A stretch of 64,000 nucleotides of DNA. It comes from UBA7803 sp040219135. GTDB lineage: Bacteria > Pseudomonadota > Gammaproteobacteria > Pseudomonadales > Azotimanducaceae. Location: assembly GCA_040219135.1 (NCBI GenBank), contig JAVJTA010000005.1:1-64000 (forward strand), given 5' to 3'. Positions 41,340 through 50,530 of the stretch are shown here, in pieces. The notes under the pieces are model-generated. The model was not told where the DNA came from. It saw nothing but the letters and a program-made list of their open reading frames with translations, and did not search any database. Made by a program: the position numbers and the translations under genes. Numbering within the stretch: the stretch's first letter is position 1; every line of letters starts with the position of its first letter.

Positions 41340-42194
41340 ATGACCAGACACCGAATCGCCCTCGCCAACGGCCTCGAGCTCGCCTGTCTGGAGCGCACCG
41401 GCGGCGACGTGCCCCTGATCCTCCTCCACGGCATCACCGACAACGCGCGCACCTGGGCTCCGGTGCTCGAGCGCGTCGACCGGCGCTGCCGGATCATCGC
41501 TCCGGACTTCCGCGGCCACGGTGACTCCGACAAGCCGGACGCGCGTTACACGGCGGAGGCCTACGCCGACGACGTGCGCCACCTCATCGATCACGCGTTC
41601 GGCGAGCCCGCGCTGATTCTCGGGCATTCGCTCGGCGGCGTGGTCGCGGTGCAGGCGGCCATCACCGCGCCGGAGCGGGTGCGCGGGCTGTTCCTGGAAG
41701 ACCCGCCGCTGTACTTCGTCAACGACCTCGACGACATCTTCCGCACGCTGTTCGAGGGCATGGTGGTGATGGCGAAGACCCTGCAGGACGGCAGCCGCAG
41801 CTCCGACGACTGGTTCGAGGTGATGGCCAAGGCGCCGGACCCGTACTCGGGTAAGCCCGGCATCGAGACCATGGGCGAGGCGAAGATCCGCGAACGGCTC
41901 GACTCCATCGGCAGGATGCGTCCCCAGGCCCTCGAAGACGGTCTCGCCGGATCCCTGCACTGGGACACGGACCAGGTGCTCGCCGGCCTCGGCTGCCCGG
42001 TGACGGTGATGACCGGCGACCCGGCCCTCGGTGCGGTGATGACCCCGGAGGAGGTCGAGCGCCTGCAGGGCATCGTGCCCCGGGCCCGGGCGATCCAGGC
42101 GGCCGGTGTCGGCCACCTGATTCACGATCAGCAGCCGGAGGTATGGCTCGCCGCCGTGAACGGCTGGATCGAGGCCGAGCTCGGCGGGGACTGA
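41340..42194 (+). CDS. Alpha/beta hydrolase
   Basis: A 284-residue alpha/beta-hydrolase-fold enzyme. Oxyanion region ILLHGITDNARTW near 23, nucleophile elbow LGHSLGG with Ser near 97, catalytic His in GVGHLIHDQQPE near 258, and an acidic residue on the strand MTGDPALGA near 226. Esterase, haloalkane-dehalogenase-like or C-C hydrolase activities are all possible. Likely co-transcribed with the upstream VOC gene. Confidence 0.83.
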   Translation: MTRHRIALANGLELACLERTGGDVPLILLHGITDNARTWAPVLERVDRRCRIIAPDFRGHGDSDKPDARYTAEAYADDVRHLIDHAFGEPALILGHSLGGVVAVQAAITAPERVRGLFLEDPPLYFVNDLDDIFRTLFEGMVVMAKTLQDGSRSSDDWFEVMAKAPDPYSGKPGIETMGEAKIRERLDSIGRMRPQALEDGLAGSLHWDTDQVLAGLGCPVTVMTGDPALGAVMTPEEVERLQGIVPRARAIQAAGVGHLIHDQQPEVWLAAVNGWIEAELGGD

Positions 42195-42197
42195 TCG

Positions 42198-42935
42198 CTA
42201 GCCGGCGTATTCAGGACTGGCCGCAATCCCTTCGAGGTGCGCGGCCAGCGCTGCCGGCTGCGCCAGGAACGGCGAGTGGCTGCCGGCCATGGCCACGATC
42301 TGGTCGAAGCCGATGCGCTCGAGCATGCCGCGCTGGCCGTCGAGGGTAAGCGCCCGGTCGTCGGCGCAGGTGATGTAGGCGCGGCGCACGCTGCCCCAGC
42401 GCTCCGCGGTGCAGGTGATCGGCTCGCGCATCACCGCCCCCGACTGCGGCACCAGACACGTCTCCGCCAGCGCGATGTCGGCGTCGCTGCAGTCGGCGTA
42501 GAACGCGTCCTTCATGAGGCTCTGATCGAAGTCGATGCTGACTCCGTCCTCGCGCGGCTGGAACCCGGCCATGAACTCGCGCGGCGAGGCCTTCACCGGG
42601 TTGTCCATCATCGACTCGCCGCCCTCGAGCGCGATGGCGGTGACGTAGACGAGGGCCGCGAGGCGCTCGGGAAAGCGTTCGGCCGCCTGCGAGATCACCA
42701 CCCCACCCATGCTGTGGCCGACCAGCACCGCCGACTCGCCCAGGGCGTCGAGCCCTTCACCTACCCGCGCGACGTAGCCGTCGAGGGTGACGTCGGCGGT
42801 CGGGGTCCTGTCGACACCGTGGCCCGGCAGATCGATCGCAAGCGCCCGGTGGCCGCGCGCGCGCAGTTCGGGAATCACCTTGTGCCAGCACCAGGCGCCG
42901 TGAAAGGCGCCGTGAATCAACAGGAAGTTCGCCAT
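42198..42935 (-). CDS. Alpha/beta hydrolase, methylesterase-like
   Basis: A 245-residue hydrolase opening FLLIHGAFHGAWCWHKVIPEL, a form typical of the hydroxynitrile-lyase/methylesterase-like branch. Nucleophile VGHSMGG near 78, Asp in CADDRAL near 195, His in AGSHSPFL near 225. Ends 3 bases from the convergent hydrolase gene. Thirty-eight bases separate it from the LLM gene upstream on the same strand. Confidence 0.83.
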   Translation of the reverse strand: MANFLLIHGAFHGAWCWHKVIPELRARGHRALAIDLPGHGVDRTPTADVTLDGYVARVGEGLDALGESAVLVGHSMGGVVISQAAERFPERLAALVYVTAIALEGGESMMDNPVKASPREFMAGFQPREDGVSIDFDQSLMKDAFYADCSDADIALAETCLVPQSGAVMREPITCTAERWGSVRRAYITCADDRALTLDGQRGMLERIGFDQIVAMAGSHSPFLAQPAALAAHLEGIAASPEYAG

Positions 42936-42973
42936 CGTCGTTTTCCTTCAGTTCGGCCGCGACGTAGCGGGGC

Positions 42974-43843
42974 TCAACGCACAAGTTCGGGGGCAAGCAG
43001 CGACAGGGCGTCGTCGCCGGCTTCGCGCAGCGAATCGAAAGGCATGATGATCACCCGATCGGCGCCGGCCTCGCGGAAGGCGTTCAGGCGCTTGTGCAAC
43101 GCCGCCTGATCACCCCAGCCGACCAGCATGTCGATCAACCGATCGCTGCCGCCGTCGGCGAAGTCCGCGTCGCCGAAGCCGAGCTTGCGCCATTCCCGGT
43201 GGTAGTAGTCGAGGCTCGTGTAGTAGCGCAGCGCCTTGCGCGCCTTCGCCCGGGCGGTCTGCGGATTGGTCTCGGCGAGAAACGGACTCACCACGCTGAG
43301 CGTGCTCGCCGGGCCGATCCGCTCGCGCGCCGCCGCCGTGTGCTCTGGCGGCATGAGATAGGTGATGATGCCGTCCGTACGCTCGGCGCCGAGCGCCTGC
43401 AGTCGCGGACCGTGGGCGGCGATCAGCAGCGGTGCCGGGACCTGTGGTTCCGGCCCTTCGATGGCCGCCGCCGCCATGGCATCGAGATAGGCGCGCATCT
43501 TGGGCAACGGCATCTCCCAGGCGTGCCCGCGGGTGGCATTGAGTCCCGGATTCGACACCCCGAGCCCGACGATGAAACGGCCACCGGAGAGCTCCGCCAG
43601 GGTTCGCCGGGTCTGTGCCATGGCGTGGGCGTCGCGGACGTAGACGTTGGCAATGCCGGTGGCGAGCTTGAGCCGCTGCGTACGCCCGAGCAGATAACCG
43701 GCGGTGGCCACCGGCTCCCGGCCGAACAGCTCCGGCAGCCACAGGCTTTCGTAACCGAGCGATTCGAGCTGCGCGGCAAAGGCGCAGAGCGCGTCTGTGC
43801 CCAGATGCTCCGTGCTCGCAATGACGCCGACTTCTCCGCTCAC
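42974..43843 (-). CDS. LLM-class flavin/F420-dependent oxidoreductase
   Basis: A 289-residue luciferase-like protein (GYESLWLPELFGREPV, LKLATGIANVYVRDAHAMAQ, LAELSGGRFIVGLGVSN), of the group often annotated F420-dependent (TIGR03620-like). GTG 43843 follows GGAGGTGAC at a spacing of about 6, which fixes the start. Divergent from the MFS gene at 43958. The hydrolase after it may be in the same unit. Confidence 0.83.
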   Translation of the reverse strand: MSGEVGVIASTEHLGTDALCAFAAQLESLGYESLWLPELFGREPVATAGYLLGRTQRLKLATGIANVYVRDAHAMAQTRRTLAELSGGRFIVGLGVSNPGLNATRGHAWEMPLPKMRAYLDAMAAAAIEGPEPQVPAPLLIAAHGPRLQALGAERTDGIITYLMPPEHTAAARERIGPASTLSVVSPFLAETNPQTARAKARKALRYYTSLDYYHREWRKLGFGDADFADGGSDRLIDMLVGWGDQAALHKRLNAFREAGADRVIIMPFDSLREAGDDALSLLAPELVR

Positions 43844-43921
43844 CCGGTCACCTCCGCCCCCATGAGCGTGCGAGTGTACCAGCCGCCGCCACGACGCGGT
43901 CGGCGGACGGACTCCGTGCGG

Positions 43922-43927
43922 TATAGT
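43922..43927 (+). promoter_or_regulatory. -10 promoter element of MFS gene
   Basis: TATAGT, in the context GGTATAGTCGCGCC, lies about 30 bases before the chosen start. A clear -35 is not seen. Similar boxes (TATGGT 34442-34447, TATGCT 37031-37036) precede other plus-strand genes here. Confidence 0.4.
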
Positions 43928-43957
43928 CGCGCCTTCGCTCACGACATTGGATGCGCC

Positions 43958-45154
43958 TTGCGCTGGCTGCTGCTGTTCGGGCTCTGGTTCGCCTACTTTT
44001 CCTTCGGCGCGATCATCGCCTCCATCGCCCCGCTGGTGGAGGCGATTCAAGCGGACCTCGCGCTTTCCTACGCCGCACTCGGCAGCGTGATGGGCGCCTG
44101 GCAGCTGGTCTACATCGGCGCCGCCATTCCCGCCGGCATGCTGCTCGACCGGCTCGGCGCGCGCTATGCCCTGCTGCTCGGCATCGGGCTCATTGCCGCC
44201 TCGGCCGTGGGCCGCGCGTTCGCCACCGACTACTGGACCCTGCTCGGCGCGGTGATGCTGTTCGGCGCCGGCGGGCCGATCATCTCCTCCGGCGCGCCCA
44301 AGGTCGTCACCGACATCTTCGAGGGCAGCGGCCGCGGCCTCGCCATGGGCATCTACATGACCGGCCCCACCCTGGGCGGCGTGGCGGCACTCACCCTGAC
44401 CCACTCGGTGCTCATGCCCGCCTTCGATGACGACTGGCGCGCGGTGCTGCTGCTGTGGGGTGGGGTGGCAGCCCTGGCGACGCTCACCTGGATCACGCTG
44501 GCGAGCATCGCCGGGCCGCGGACGCAAGGGTTCGTGCGCGTCGACGACGGCGGCGGCGCGCCCGGCGGGCTGCCCGCGGTCGGCCGCCTGCTGCGCCTGC
44601 CGGCCGTGCGCGTCGTCCTGGCCATGGGCGTGGGCGCGTTTCTGATCAACCACGGCTTGAGCAACTGGCTGCCGCAGCTGCTGCGCAACGGCGGCATGAC
44701 CGCCACCGCCGCCGGTAACTGGGCCGCGCTGCCAATGCTGGTGGGGGCCGTGGGATCGCTGATCATTCCGCGCCTCGCCACCCCCGAGCGGCGCAATGGC
44801 ATTCTGCTCGCGCTGAGCCTGGCCGCCGGCGCGGCGAGCCTCGCGCTCCTCGTCGTGGATCCGCTGGTGCTGCCGGTGGCGCTGGTGCTGCAGGGGCTGG
44901 TGCGGGCGTCGCTCATGACCGTGCTGATACTGACCCTGATGGAGCTGCCGGGGCTCGATTCGCGCCACGCGGGGACGGCCAGCGGACTGTTCTTCACCGC
45001 CGCCGAGGTGGGCGGCGTGCTCGGCCCGCTGGGGTTGGGACTGCTCTACGACGTCAGCGGCGGGTTCGATGCGGGACTCTACGCCCTCGCCGCGGTGGCG
45101 GCGGCGATGGCGCTCGGCACGGTGCGGCTCAAGGGGCTGGTGCGCCAGCCGTGA
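43958..45154 (+). CDS. MFS transporter
   Basis: A 398-residue major facilitator with about 12 hydrophobic segments (FGLWFAYFSFGAIIASIAP as TM1; GMLLDRLGARYALLLG, the loop 2-3 motif, near 60). Start set at TTG 43958 since the next residues (RWLLLFGLWFAY) match the family and a -10 box lies just upstream; ATG 43862 and GTG 43916 are alternatives. Substrate unknown; it resembles cyanate/CynX-like carriers. Confidence 0.8.
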   Translation: MRWLLLFGLWFAYFSFGAIIASIAPLVEAIQADLALSYAALGSVMGAWQLVYIGAAIPAGMLLDRLGARYALLLGIGLIAASAVGRAFATDYWTLLGAVMLFGAGGPIISSGAPKVVTDIFEGSGRGLAMGIYMTGPTLGGVAALTLTHSVLMPAFDDDWRAVLLLWGGVAALATLTWITLASIAGPRTQGFVRVDDGGGAPGGLPAVGRLLRLPAVRVVLAMGVGAFLINHGLSNWLPQLLRNGGMTATAAGNWAALPMLVGAVGSLIIPRLATPERRNGILLALSLAAGAASLALLVVDPLVLPVALVLQGLVRASLMTVLILTLMELPGLDSRHAGTASGLFFTAAEVGGVLGPLGLGLLYDVSGGFDAGLYALAAVAAAMALGTVRLKGLVRQP

Positions 45155-45201
45155 ATGGGAGCCGACGCCCTGGCGCCCACTCACGCGCTCGATGTCCGGC
45201 A

Positions 45202-45561
45202 CTAAGCGTTCGATGCGATGTCCTCGAGCAGTCCGGCGACGGTCGCCATCGTCGGCGCGCCATCGAGGTCGCAATCGCCCTGGTGCAGACGGCCCAAGCG
45301 TTCGATGACGGCGCGCTGTTCCGGGTCGAGTTCGAGTCCGCAGAACACGGCCAGTCGCATCAGCCGTCCCAGATCGCCGCCCTCGGGGGTACCGCCGCGC
45401 GCCTCGCAGATGAAGGCCCGCAGCCGGTATTCGAGGGCGAGGCTCGCCAGGCGCAGGCGCGGCAGGGCGAGGGAGCGGTCAGCGTCCGCAAGCTGCCGGG
45501 CCGCTGCCCAGTAGGCGTTCGCGTACGCCTCCCAGTCGCGCGCCCGCCGGACGGCGTCCAT
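45202..45561 (-). CDS. Hypothetical helical protein
   Basis: A 119-residue, all-helical protein (DWEAYANAYWAAARQLADA, LASLALEYRLRAFICEA) with no family I can name; the helix pattern faintly recalls HEPN-like proteins but lacks RxxxxH. The start at ATG 45561 avoids a low-complexity Arg/Gly-rich extension. It follows the lipoprotein gene by 43 bases on the same strand. Confidence 0.45.
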   Translation of the reverse strand: MDAVRRARDWEAYANAYWAAARQLADADRSLALPRLRLASLALEYRLRAFICEARGGTPEGGDLGRLMRLAVFCGLELDPEQRAVIERLGRLHQGDCDLDGAPTMATVAGLLEDIASNA

Positions 45562-45604
45562 CCGGCGCCTGCGGCCGCGCCCGGGCCTGCGCCCGCGCCC
45601 GGAC

Positions 45605-46048
45605 CTACTCGGCCAGCTCCTGCTCGCTCTCGCGCCAGGCATCGCGCAGTTCGTCGTAGGCCGCGCTGAAGCCTTCGCTCAGGCGCGCCCAGGCGTCTCC
45701 AGAGGCGTCCCGCAGCGCGGCGAACCGGTCGGCCAGCCGCGCCTGCTCCGCCTCGAGCTTGTCCAGATTCTCCTGCGCGTTCTCCCGCGCCGACTCGTCC
45801 ATCGCGCCCCAGCGCTCGCTGATGCGCGCCTTCAGGTCTTCGACCCGCCCGTTCAGGTCGGCCAGCGCCCGCTGCGCCTCGGCCACCGCCTGTTCCTTCT
45901 GATCGGCGGAGTAGGACTCGAGCGTCTCCGCCAGCTCCCGGGCCTCGCGCTTCACGTCGTCGGCGTCGGCCGGTTTCGGTTCTTCGCTGCAGCCGCCGAG
46001 GAACAGGACGGCGCAGAGCAGGGTCAGCAAACGCAGGCTGTTGGTCAT
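45605..46048 (-). CDS. Lipoprotein with coiled-coil domain
   Basis: A 147-residue lipoprotein: LLTLLCAVLFLGGCSEE gives the lipobox Cys near 18, followed by about 120 residues of charged helix (ELAETLESYSADQKEQAVAEA ... ENAQENLDKLEAEQARLAD). It resembles small stress-associated coiled-coil proteins. It lies just after the large outer-membrane gene on the same strand, with a 36-base gap. Confidence 0.65.
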   Translation of the reverse strand: MTNSLRLLTLLCAVLFLGGCSEEPKPADADDVKREARELAETLESYSADQKEQAVAEAQRALADLNGRVEDLKARISERWGAMDESARENAQENLDKLEAEQARLADRFAALRDASGDAWARLSEGFSAAYDELRDAWRESEQELAE

Positions 46049-46084
46049 GATTGTTCCGCAACTGGTCATCGGGCCCACTCTACG

Positions 46085-48652
46085 TCAATTCCCAAACCGC
46101 CACCGCAGCTTCACCACGAAGCTGTCGATGATCGGGTCGCGGTAGACGTCCTGGAGCAGGTCACCAAACCCCGCATCCACCTGATCCGGCAGGCTGTTGC
46201 TGCGGTTGTACACCACGTACAGGTCGGTGAGCGGCGCGATCTCCCAGCGGTAGCGCGCCTGCAGGGTGAACAGGCTCACGGTGAAGTCGTGGTCCGGCCG
46301 GGTGCGCGGTGCCGGAACCAGGCGGCCGTCGCCCGCGGGCACGGCGAAGAATCCATCCTCCCGGGCCCGCGCGCCCACCCACTGCACCGTCAGGCCGAGC
46401 TGGTGGGCGGCGGTGACGAACCAGTTCAACTTGAGCTTCGAGGTGAGCTCGTCGGCTTCGAAACGACCGAAGTTGCGCCCGCCCTGATAGACCATCCAGC
46501 CGCCGCGCTCGCGGTAGCCGAGGTCGAAGTCCATGGACAGCCCGGCGCCGGCGCGCCAGGTGAAGCCACCGCCGAGCAGATAGGTCCAGTCGCCGAGTTG
46601 TTCCTGTTCCGCGCCCAGGTTGAGCGACCAGGACATCGTCCGGCTGGCGTCGGTGGCGAGCAGCAGCTCGGACCAGACCCGGTCGTCGGTGCGGTAGGCG
46701 CCGTTGCCGCGGCTGTCGCGGTCCTCGTAGCCGCCGGGGCGGAAGCCGAGCCCGGTGCGCAGCGTGTTACGCCCGGGCAGCACCAGGGAATTGCGCCAGT
46801 ACACGCCGCCGTCGACGAGCTGGTGCTCGCTGACGTTCTGCCTGGCATTGACGATGACCGTGCCGCGGATATCGGTGACGTTGCCGCCGGTGTTCGGGCG
46901 GGCGTAGAGCAGCGTGTACTGGGCGCCGCGGTAATCGTTGCGCGCCAGAAAGCCGAGATCGTTGAAGTTCACGTCCTCGTCGAACCAGTCGAGAGACACC
47001 CGGTGCTGGTAGCGGCTGTCGGCCGCGAACTGCACGTCCAGGAGCGCGGCGTTGCCGCGCACGTTATCGCGGTCCGTGGCGATGAGCAGGCTCTCGGCGA
47101 TCCAGCGGCCGTCGCCGCTGGTGAACTTGCCGTCCACGCCGTGGGCGTAGGCGTCGAACAGCGGCCCGCGCACCGCGGTGCCGAGATAGCCGAGAGAGGC
47201 GCGCGACTCGCCCACGTGCTCGTAGAGCAGCCGCGCGGCGCCGAACTCGCGGCCGTCAGCGCGGATATCCACGGAACTGCCGGCGCCGCCGTTCCCCGGG
47301 CCGTCGATGCCGCGCAGCTCGACGTCTTCTTCCAGCGCCGCGAGCACACCGTAGCGCAGTGGGGCTGCGCTCCCCGTCACCTTCAGCGCGCCGAGCAGAT
47401 CGGTGGGCAGCGCGAATTCGCCGCGCAACGGCGTGACGCCGGCGGGCACCGTCACCTGGGTCGGCGTGCCGCCGATGCGGCGGGTGTTGAACAGCGAGAT
47501 CGGCGCCGGCAGGTAGCTGTTCATGAACACCCGGCGCGAGGTGGTGGCGTAGTTCTCGTTGGTGACGAGGCGCAGCTGGCTGCCCGGCGACGCCCGGGTG
47601 CTGGTGTCGAACACCTCGTTACCTTCCAGGAAGAAAAGCCGCTTCTCCGGGAAGAAGGTCTCCTGGGCGCTGAGGTTCAGCACCACGTCGTCGGACTCCA
47701 CGGAACCGAAGTCCGGCAGCAGGGTGCCGGCGAACTCGGCCGCCGGCGACGGCTTCCAGGTGAAATCGGCGCCGACGCGCAGGTCATCGTCGTCGTGAGC
47801 GCGGTCTGCCGTGTACGCAGCGAACGGAATCACCGACACTTCCTGACGCGGGGTCACGCGTTCCACAACCATGTGGTTCAAGGCGGTCACGAACTGGGGC
47901 GACGAGTAGGCGTGGCCCGGCCACTGATAGCGGGCGTTCTCGCTCGAGATCTGGCGGCTGATGGCGAAGCCGATGGTGCGCGGCCCGGCCACGGCGGGCA
48001 GGCTCATCATCGACCAGGGAAAGTACAGCTCGGCGCTCCAGCCGTCGTCGCGCCGCACGGTGCGGCCAATCCAGCGGCCGTCCCAGTCGATGGAGTAGTT
48101 GCGCTCCGGCAGCACCTTGCCGTCCTGCACCGAATCGCCAAGCGCCAGGGTGTACCAGTAGGCGAACTTGCCTTCGCCGGAGGTGTCGAGGGTGATGCCG
48201 ACGGTGTCGCGGTCCATCTGCAGATCGCGCACCGAGCGGCGCATGACCAGCGTTTCCGGGTCCTGATAGAGGATGGCGCCGACGTACAGGCCGCGCTCGG
48301 TGGCGAGGAGCCGGACGTCGGTGGGGGAGCGGCCGCGCCGTCCGGTGGCGGGCACCGCCACCAGCAGACGATCGTGTGGGGCCACGGTCTGCCAGATCGG
48401 TTCGTCGACCACGCCGTCGACGCGGATGGCCGCGGCATCGTGTTCGACCTCGGGAACGTCGACCCGATACATCGGAATGCCGTCGAGCGCCCCGATGATC
48501 TCGGCGTCGGCGAGGCCGTCGCGCTCCGCGGCCGCCGCGATGGTGACCGCCAGGTCGGTCAGCTCCGCCGCCGCGGCCATGTCGCCGAGCAGAAGCAGCG
48601 CGAGCGCAGCAGCCAGGCACATGACGTACCCGGAACGTCGATGCGGTCCCAT
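46085..48652 (-). CDS. Outer-membrane DUF5916 protein with CBM9-like domain
   Basis: An 855-residue exported protein. After a signal peptide (about 1-28) comes a carbohydrate-binding family 9-like domain (IRVDGVVDEPIWQTVAP near 76, YVGAILYQDPETLVMRRS near 126). The rest is DUF5916-type beta-barrel: alternating strands and a C-terminus ending in Phe-Gly-Asn (VVKLRWRFGN), fit for outer-membrane insertion. CxNxY-like aromatic girdles are frequent. Likely binds or takes up a large substrate; no partner transporter seen. Confidence 0.8.
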   Translation of the reverse strand: MGPHRRSGYVMCLAAALALLLLGDMAAAAELTDLAVTIAAAAERDGLADAEIIGALDGIPMYRVDVPEVEHDAAAIRVDGVVDEPIWQTVAPHDRLLVAVPATGRRGRSPTDVRLLATERGLYVGAILYQDPETLVMRRSVRDLQMDRDTVGITLDTSGEGKFAYWYTLALGDSVQDGKVLPERNYSIDWDGRWIGRTVRRDDGWSAELYFPWSMMSLPAVAGPRTIGFAISRQISSENARYQWPGHAYSSPQFVTALNHMVVERVTPRQEVSVIPFAAYTADRAHDDDDLRVGADFTWKPSPAAEFAGTLLPDFGSVESDDVVLNLSAQETFFPEKRLFFLEGNEVFDTSTRASPGSQLRLVTNENYATTSRRVFMNSYLPAPISLFNTRRIGGTPTQVTVPAGVTPLRGEFALPTDLLGALKVTGSAAPLRYGVLAALEEDVELRGIDGPGNGGAGSSVDIRADGREFGAARLLYEHVGESRASLGYLGTAVRGPLFDAYAHGVDGKFTSGDGRWIAESLLIATDRDNVRGNAALLDVQFAADSRYQHRVSLDWFDEDVNFNDLGFLARNDYRGAQYTLLYARPNTGGNVTDIRGTVIVNARQNVSEHQLVDGGVYWRNSLVLPGRNTLRTGLGFRPGGYEDRDSRGNGAYRTDDRVWSELLLATDASRTMSWSLNLGAEQEQLGDWTYLLGGGFTWRAGAGLSMDFDLGYRERGGWMVYQGGRNFGRFEADELTSKLKLNWFVTAAHQLGLTVQWVGARAREDGFFAVPAGDGRLVPAPRTRPDHDFTVSLFTLQARYRWEIAPLTDLYVVYNRSNSLPDQVDAGFGDLLQDVYRDPIIDSFVVKLRWRFGN

Positions 48653-48722
48653 TCTCTCCCCTGCGACCGAAAAACCTCAGCCTCGGATCATAGGGGCAAT
48701 GGCGCGGGTTGAGAACCGAGCC

Positions 48723-49550
48723 TCAGGCAGACGCCGCCTTGCGCGCCCGGGCCAGCAGTCGCTCGTCGCCGAGCTCCGCCACGCAGTTCGCGAAAGCGTC
48801 CGTCGGCCCGCGCCACTCGAGCTCGTCGACACTGGCGAAGAGCGGCGCATCGGCCTTCAGCGTGGCCAGCCGTTTGAACAGCAGCGCGTCCTCGCGGCGC
48901 TCGCCGCCGAGCAGCTTGTCCGGAATCGCCTCGATGGGGCCGTGCTGATTGAGCAGCCGCGCCGCCGTGACCGCGCCGATCCCGCGAATCCCCGGAAAGC
49001 CATCGGCGGCGTCGCCGACCAGCGCCAGATAGTCGGGAATGAGTTGCGGTTCCACGCCGAACTTGTCTTTCACGCCAGCGGCGTCGCGGACCACGTCGGC
49101 GCGGCGGTCCACCTGCACCACCCGGCCGTCGCGAACGCACTGGGCGAGATCCTTGTCCACGGTCCAGATGCGCACCTGCTCCACGCGCGCGTCGCCGGCG
49201 GCGAGATGCGCGGCGGAGGCAAGGGCGTCATCGGCCTCGAGCTCGATCATCGGCCACACCACCACGCCCATGGCGGCGAGCGCGTCCTCGAGCGGGTGGA
49301 ACTGCGCCCACAGCGCCGGGTCGATGCCTTCGCCGGTCTTGTAGCCGGGCCACAGCTCGTTGCGGAACGATTCGATCACGTGGTCCGTGGCGACGCCGAC
49401 GTGGGTCGCGCCCTGCTCGACCATCTGCAGCACCGTGTTGAGCACGCCGACCACGGCGCCGAAGGGTTTGTCTTCGCCCTTGTTGAAGCGCCGCTGACCG
49501 TAGAAGTGGCGGTACAGCTCGTAGGTGCCGTCGACGAGATGGACGATCAC
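48723..49550 (-). CDS. 5'-3' exonuclease / flap endonuclease
   Basis: A 275-residue stand-alone FEN-type nuclease like the N-terminal domain of DNA polymerase I. Acidic metal ligands: VDGTYELYR near 6, ESFRNELWPGYKTG near 60-73, IELEADDALAS near 103-108, TVDKDLAQ near 130, and the helix-hairpin-helix GDAADGFPGIRGIGAVTAARLL near 179-200. It processes flaps or RNA primers. It starts 18 bases after the MBL gene stops, so the two likely share a transcript. Confidence 0.88.
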   Translation of the reverse strand: MIVHLVDGTYELYRHFYGQRRFNKGEDKPFGAVVGVLNTVLQMVEQGATHVGVATDHVIESFRNELWPGYKTGEGIDPALWAQFHPLEDALAAMGVVVWPMIELEADDALASAAHLAAGDARVEQVRIWTVDKDLAQCVRDGRVVQVDRRADVVRDAAGVKDKFGVEPQLIPDYLALVGDAADGFPGIRGIGAVTAARLLNQHGPIEAIPDKLLGGERREDALLFKRLATLKADAPLFASVDELEWRGPTDAFANCVAELGDERLLARARKAASA

Positions 49551-49568
49551 GGGTCGGCCGCTCCCGGA

Positions 49569-50429
49569 TCAACCAACGTCGAAGCGGAACGCGTCGCCGT
49601 CGCGGCGCACGTGCCCGGCGGTGGGCGCAGCGAAATGGGTGCCGATGACCAGCACCGGCGCATCGGCGACACCTTCCATCACCGCCCGGCGCATGTGCGC
49701 GCCGGCCACCGGATCGGAATCGAAGCTCGGCGACCAGTGCGGGCGGGCGAACTGACAGGGGTGATGGAGCATGTCGCCGGTGATCATGGCGCGCTCGCCC
49801 TTCGACTCGATCAGCACGCTCACGTGCCCGGGCGTGTGTCCCGGCGTCGGGGTGAGGCGGATCTCGTCGCTGATGCGGTGGTTCATCTCCACCAGTTCCG
49901 CGAGCCCGGCATCGAAGATGGGCTGCACCGAGTCGCCGAGAATCGCCTGCTGGTCGTCGTCGCCCTCGCGCTGCCAGTGGTCGTACTCGCGGCGGCCGAT
50001 CAGGTAGCGGGCGTTGGGGAACGTCGGCACCCATCTGCCGCCTTCGAGCCGGGTGTTCCAGCCGACGTGGTCCACGTGCAGGTGGGTGCATACGACCATG
50101 TCCACCGACGCGGCCGGGCAGCCGGCGGCTTCCAGGCTCTCGAGGAACTCGGTGTGCAATGCCTCGCCGCCGAGCAGGGCGCGGGGCTTGTCGTTGCCGA
50201 CACAGGTATCCACCACCAGGGTGACGCCGAGGGCGCGCACCACCAGGGCGTGAATCGACAGCGTGAGGTCGCCGTCCGCGGTGACGAAATGCGGGGCGAG
50301 CCAGGGAATCTCGCGCAGCGCCTCCGGGGTCGCCTCCTTGAGGAACGCGGACTTCGGGTTGTAGGGGAGCGGGATTTCCATCTCCACCACCCGGGTGACG
50401 GTCACGTCGCCGATCTGCCAGGTGAGCAT
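49569..50429 (-). CDS. MBL-fold metallo-hydrolase
   Basis: A 286-residue metallo-beta-lactamase-fold protein. The zinc motif is THLHVDHVGW (HxHxDH) near 111-116, with GHTPGH near 188, GDMLHHPCQF near 210 and His in VIGTHFAAP near 262. The group (related to quorum-quenching lactonases and other hydrolases) cannot be assigned a substrate from sequence. First gene of a pair with the exonuclease. Confidence 0.85.
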   Translation of the reverse strand: MLTWQIGDVTVTRVVEMEIPLPYNPKSAFLKEATPEALREIPWLAPHFVTADGDLTLSIHALVVRALGVTLVVDTCVGNDKPRALLGGEALHTEFLESLEAAGCPAASVDMVVCTHLHVDHVGWNTRLEGGRWVPTFPNARYLIGRREYDHWQREGDDDQQAILGDSVQPIFDAGLAELVEMNHRISDEIRLTPTPGHTPGHVSVLIESKGERAMITGDMLHHPCQFARPHWSPSFDSDPVAGAHMRRAVMEGVADAPVLVIGTHFAAPTAGHVRRDGDAFRFDVG

Positions 50430-50530
50430 GCGGGTCTCCGGTGGTTGTGCGATGGCGGTCAGTATGCGCGATTCGCGGCGGTTGGCCAGAGCAGGGCGGG
50501 CTGTCCGGGCGCCTGTGCTACCCTCGCCGG

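Noticed and set aside
43094..43957. N-terminal extension of the MFS gene at 43958
   Set aside because: The extension runs antisense to the LLM gene, is H/R-rich, and would precede TM1 by hundreds of unrelated residues.
46289..48712. 807-codon open frame opposite the DUF5916 gene
   Set aside because: Antisense shadow; the minus-strand protein has a signal peptide, CBM9-like domain and barrel C-terminus.
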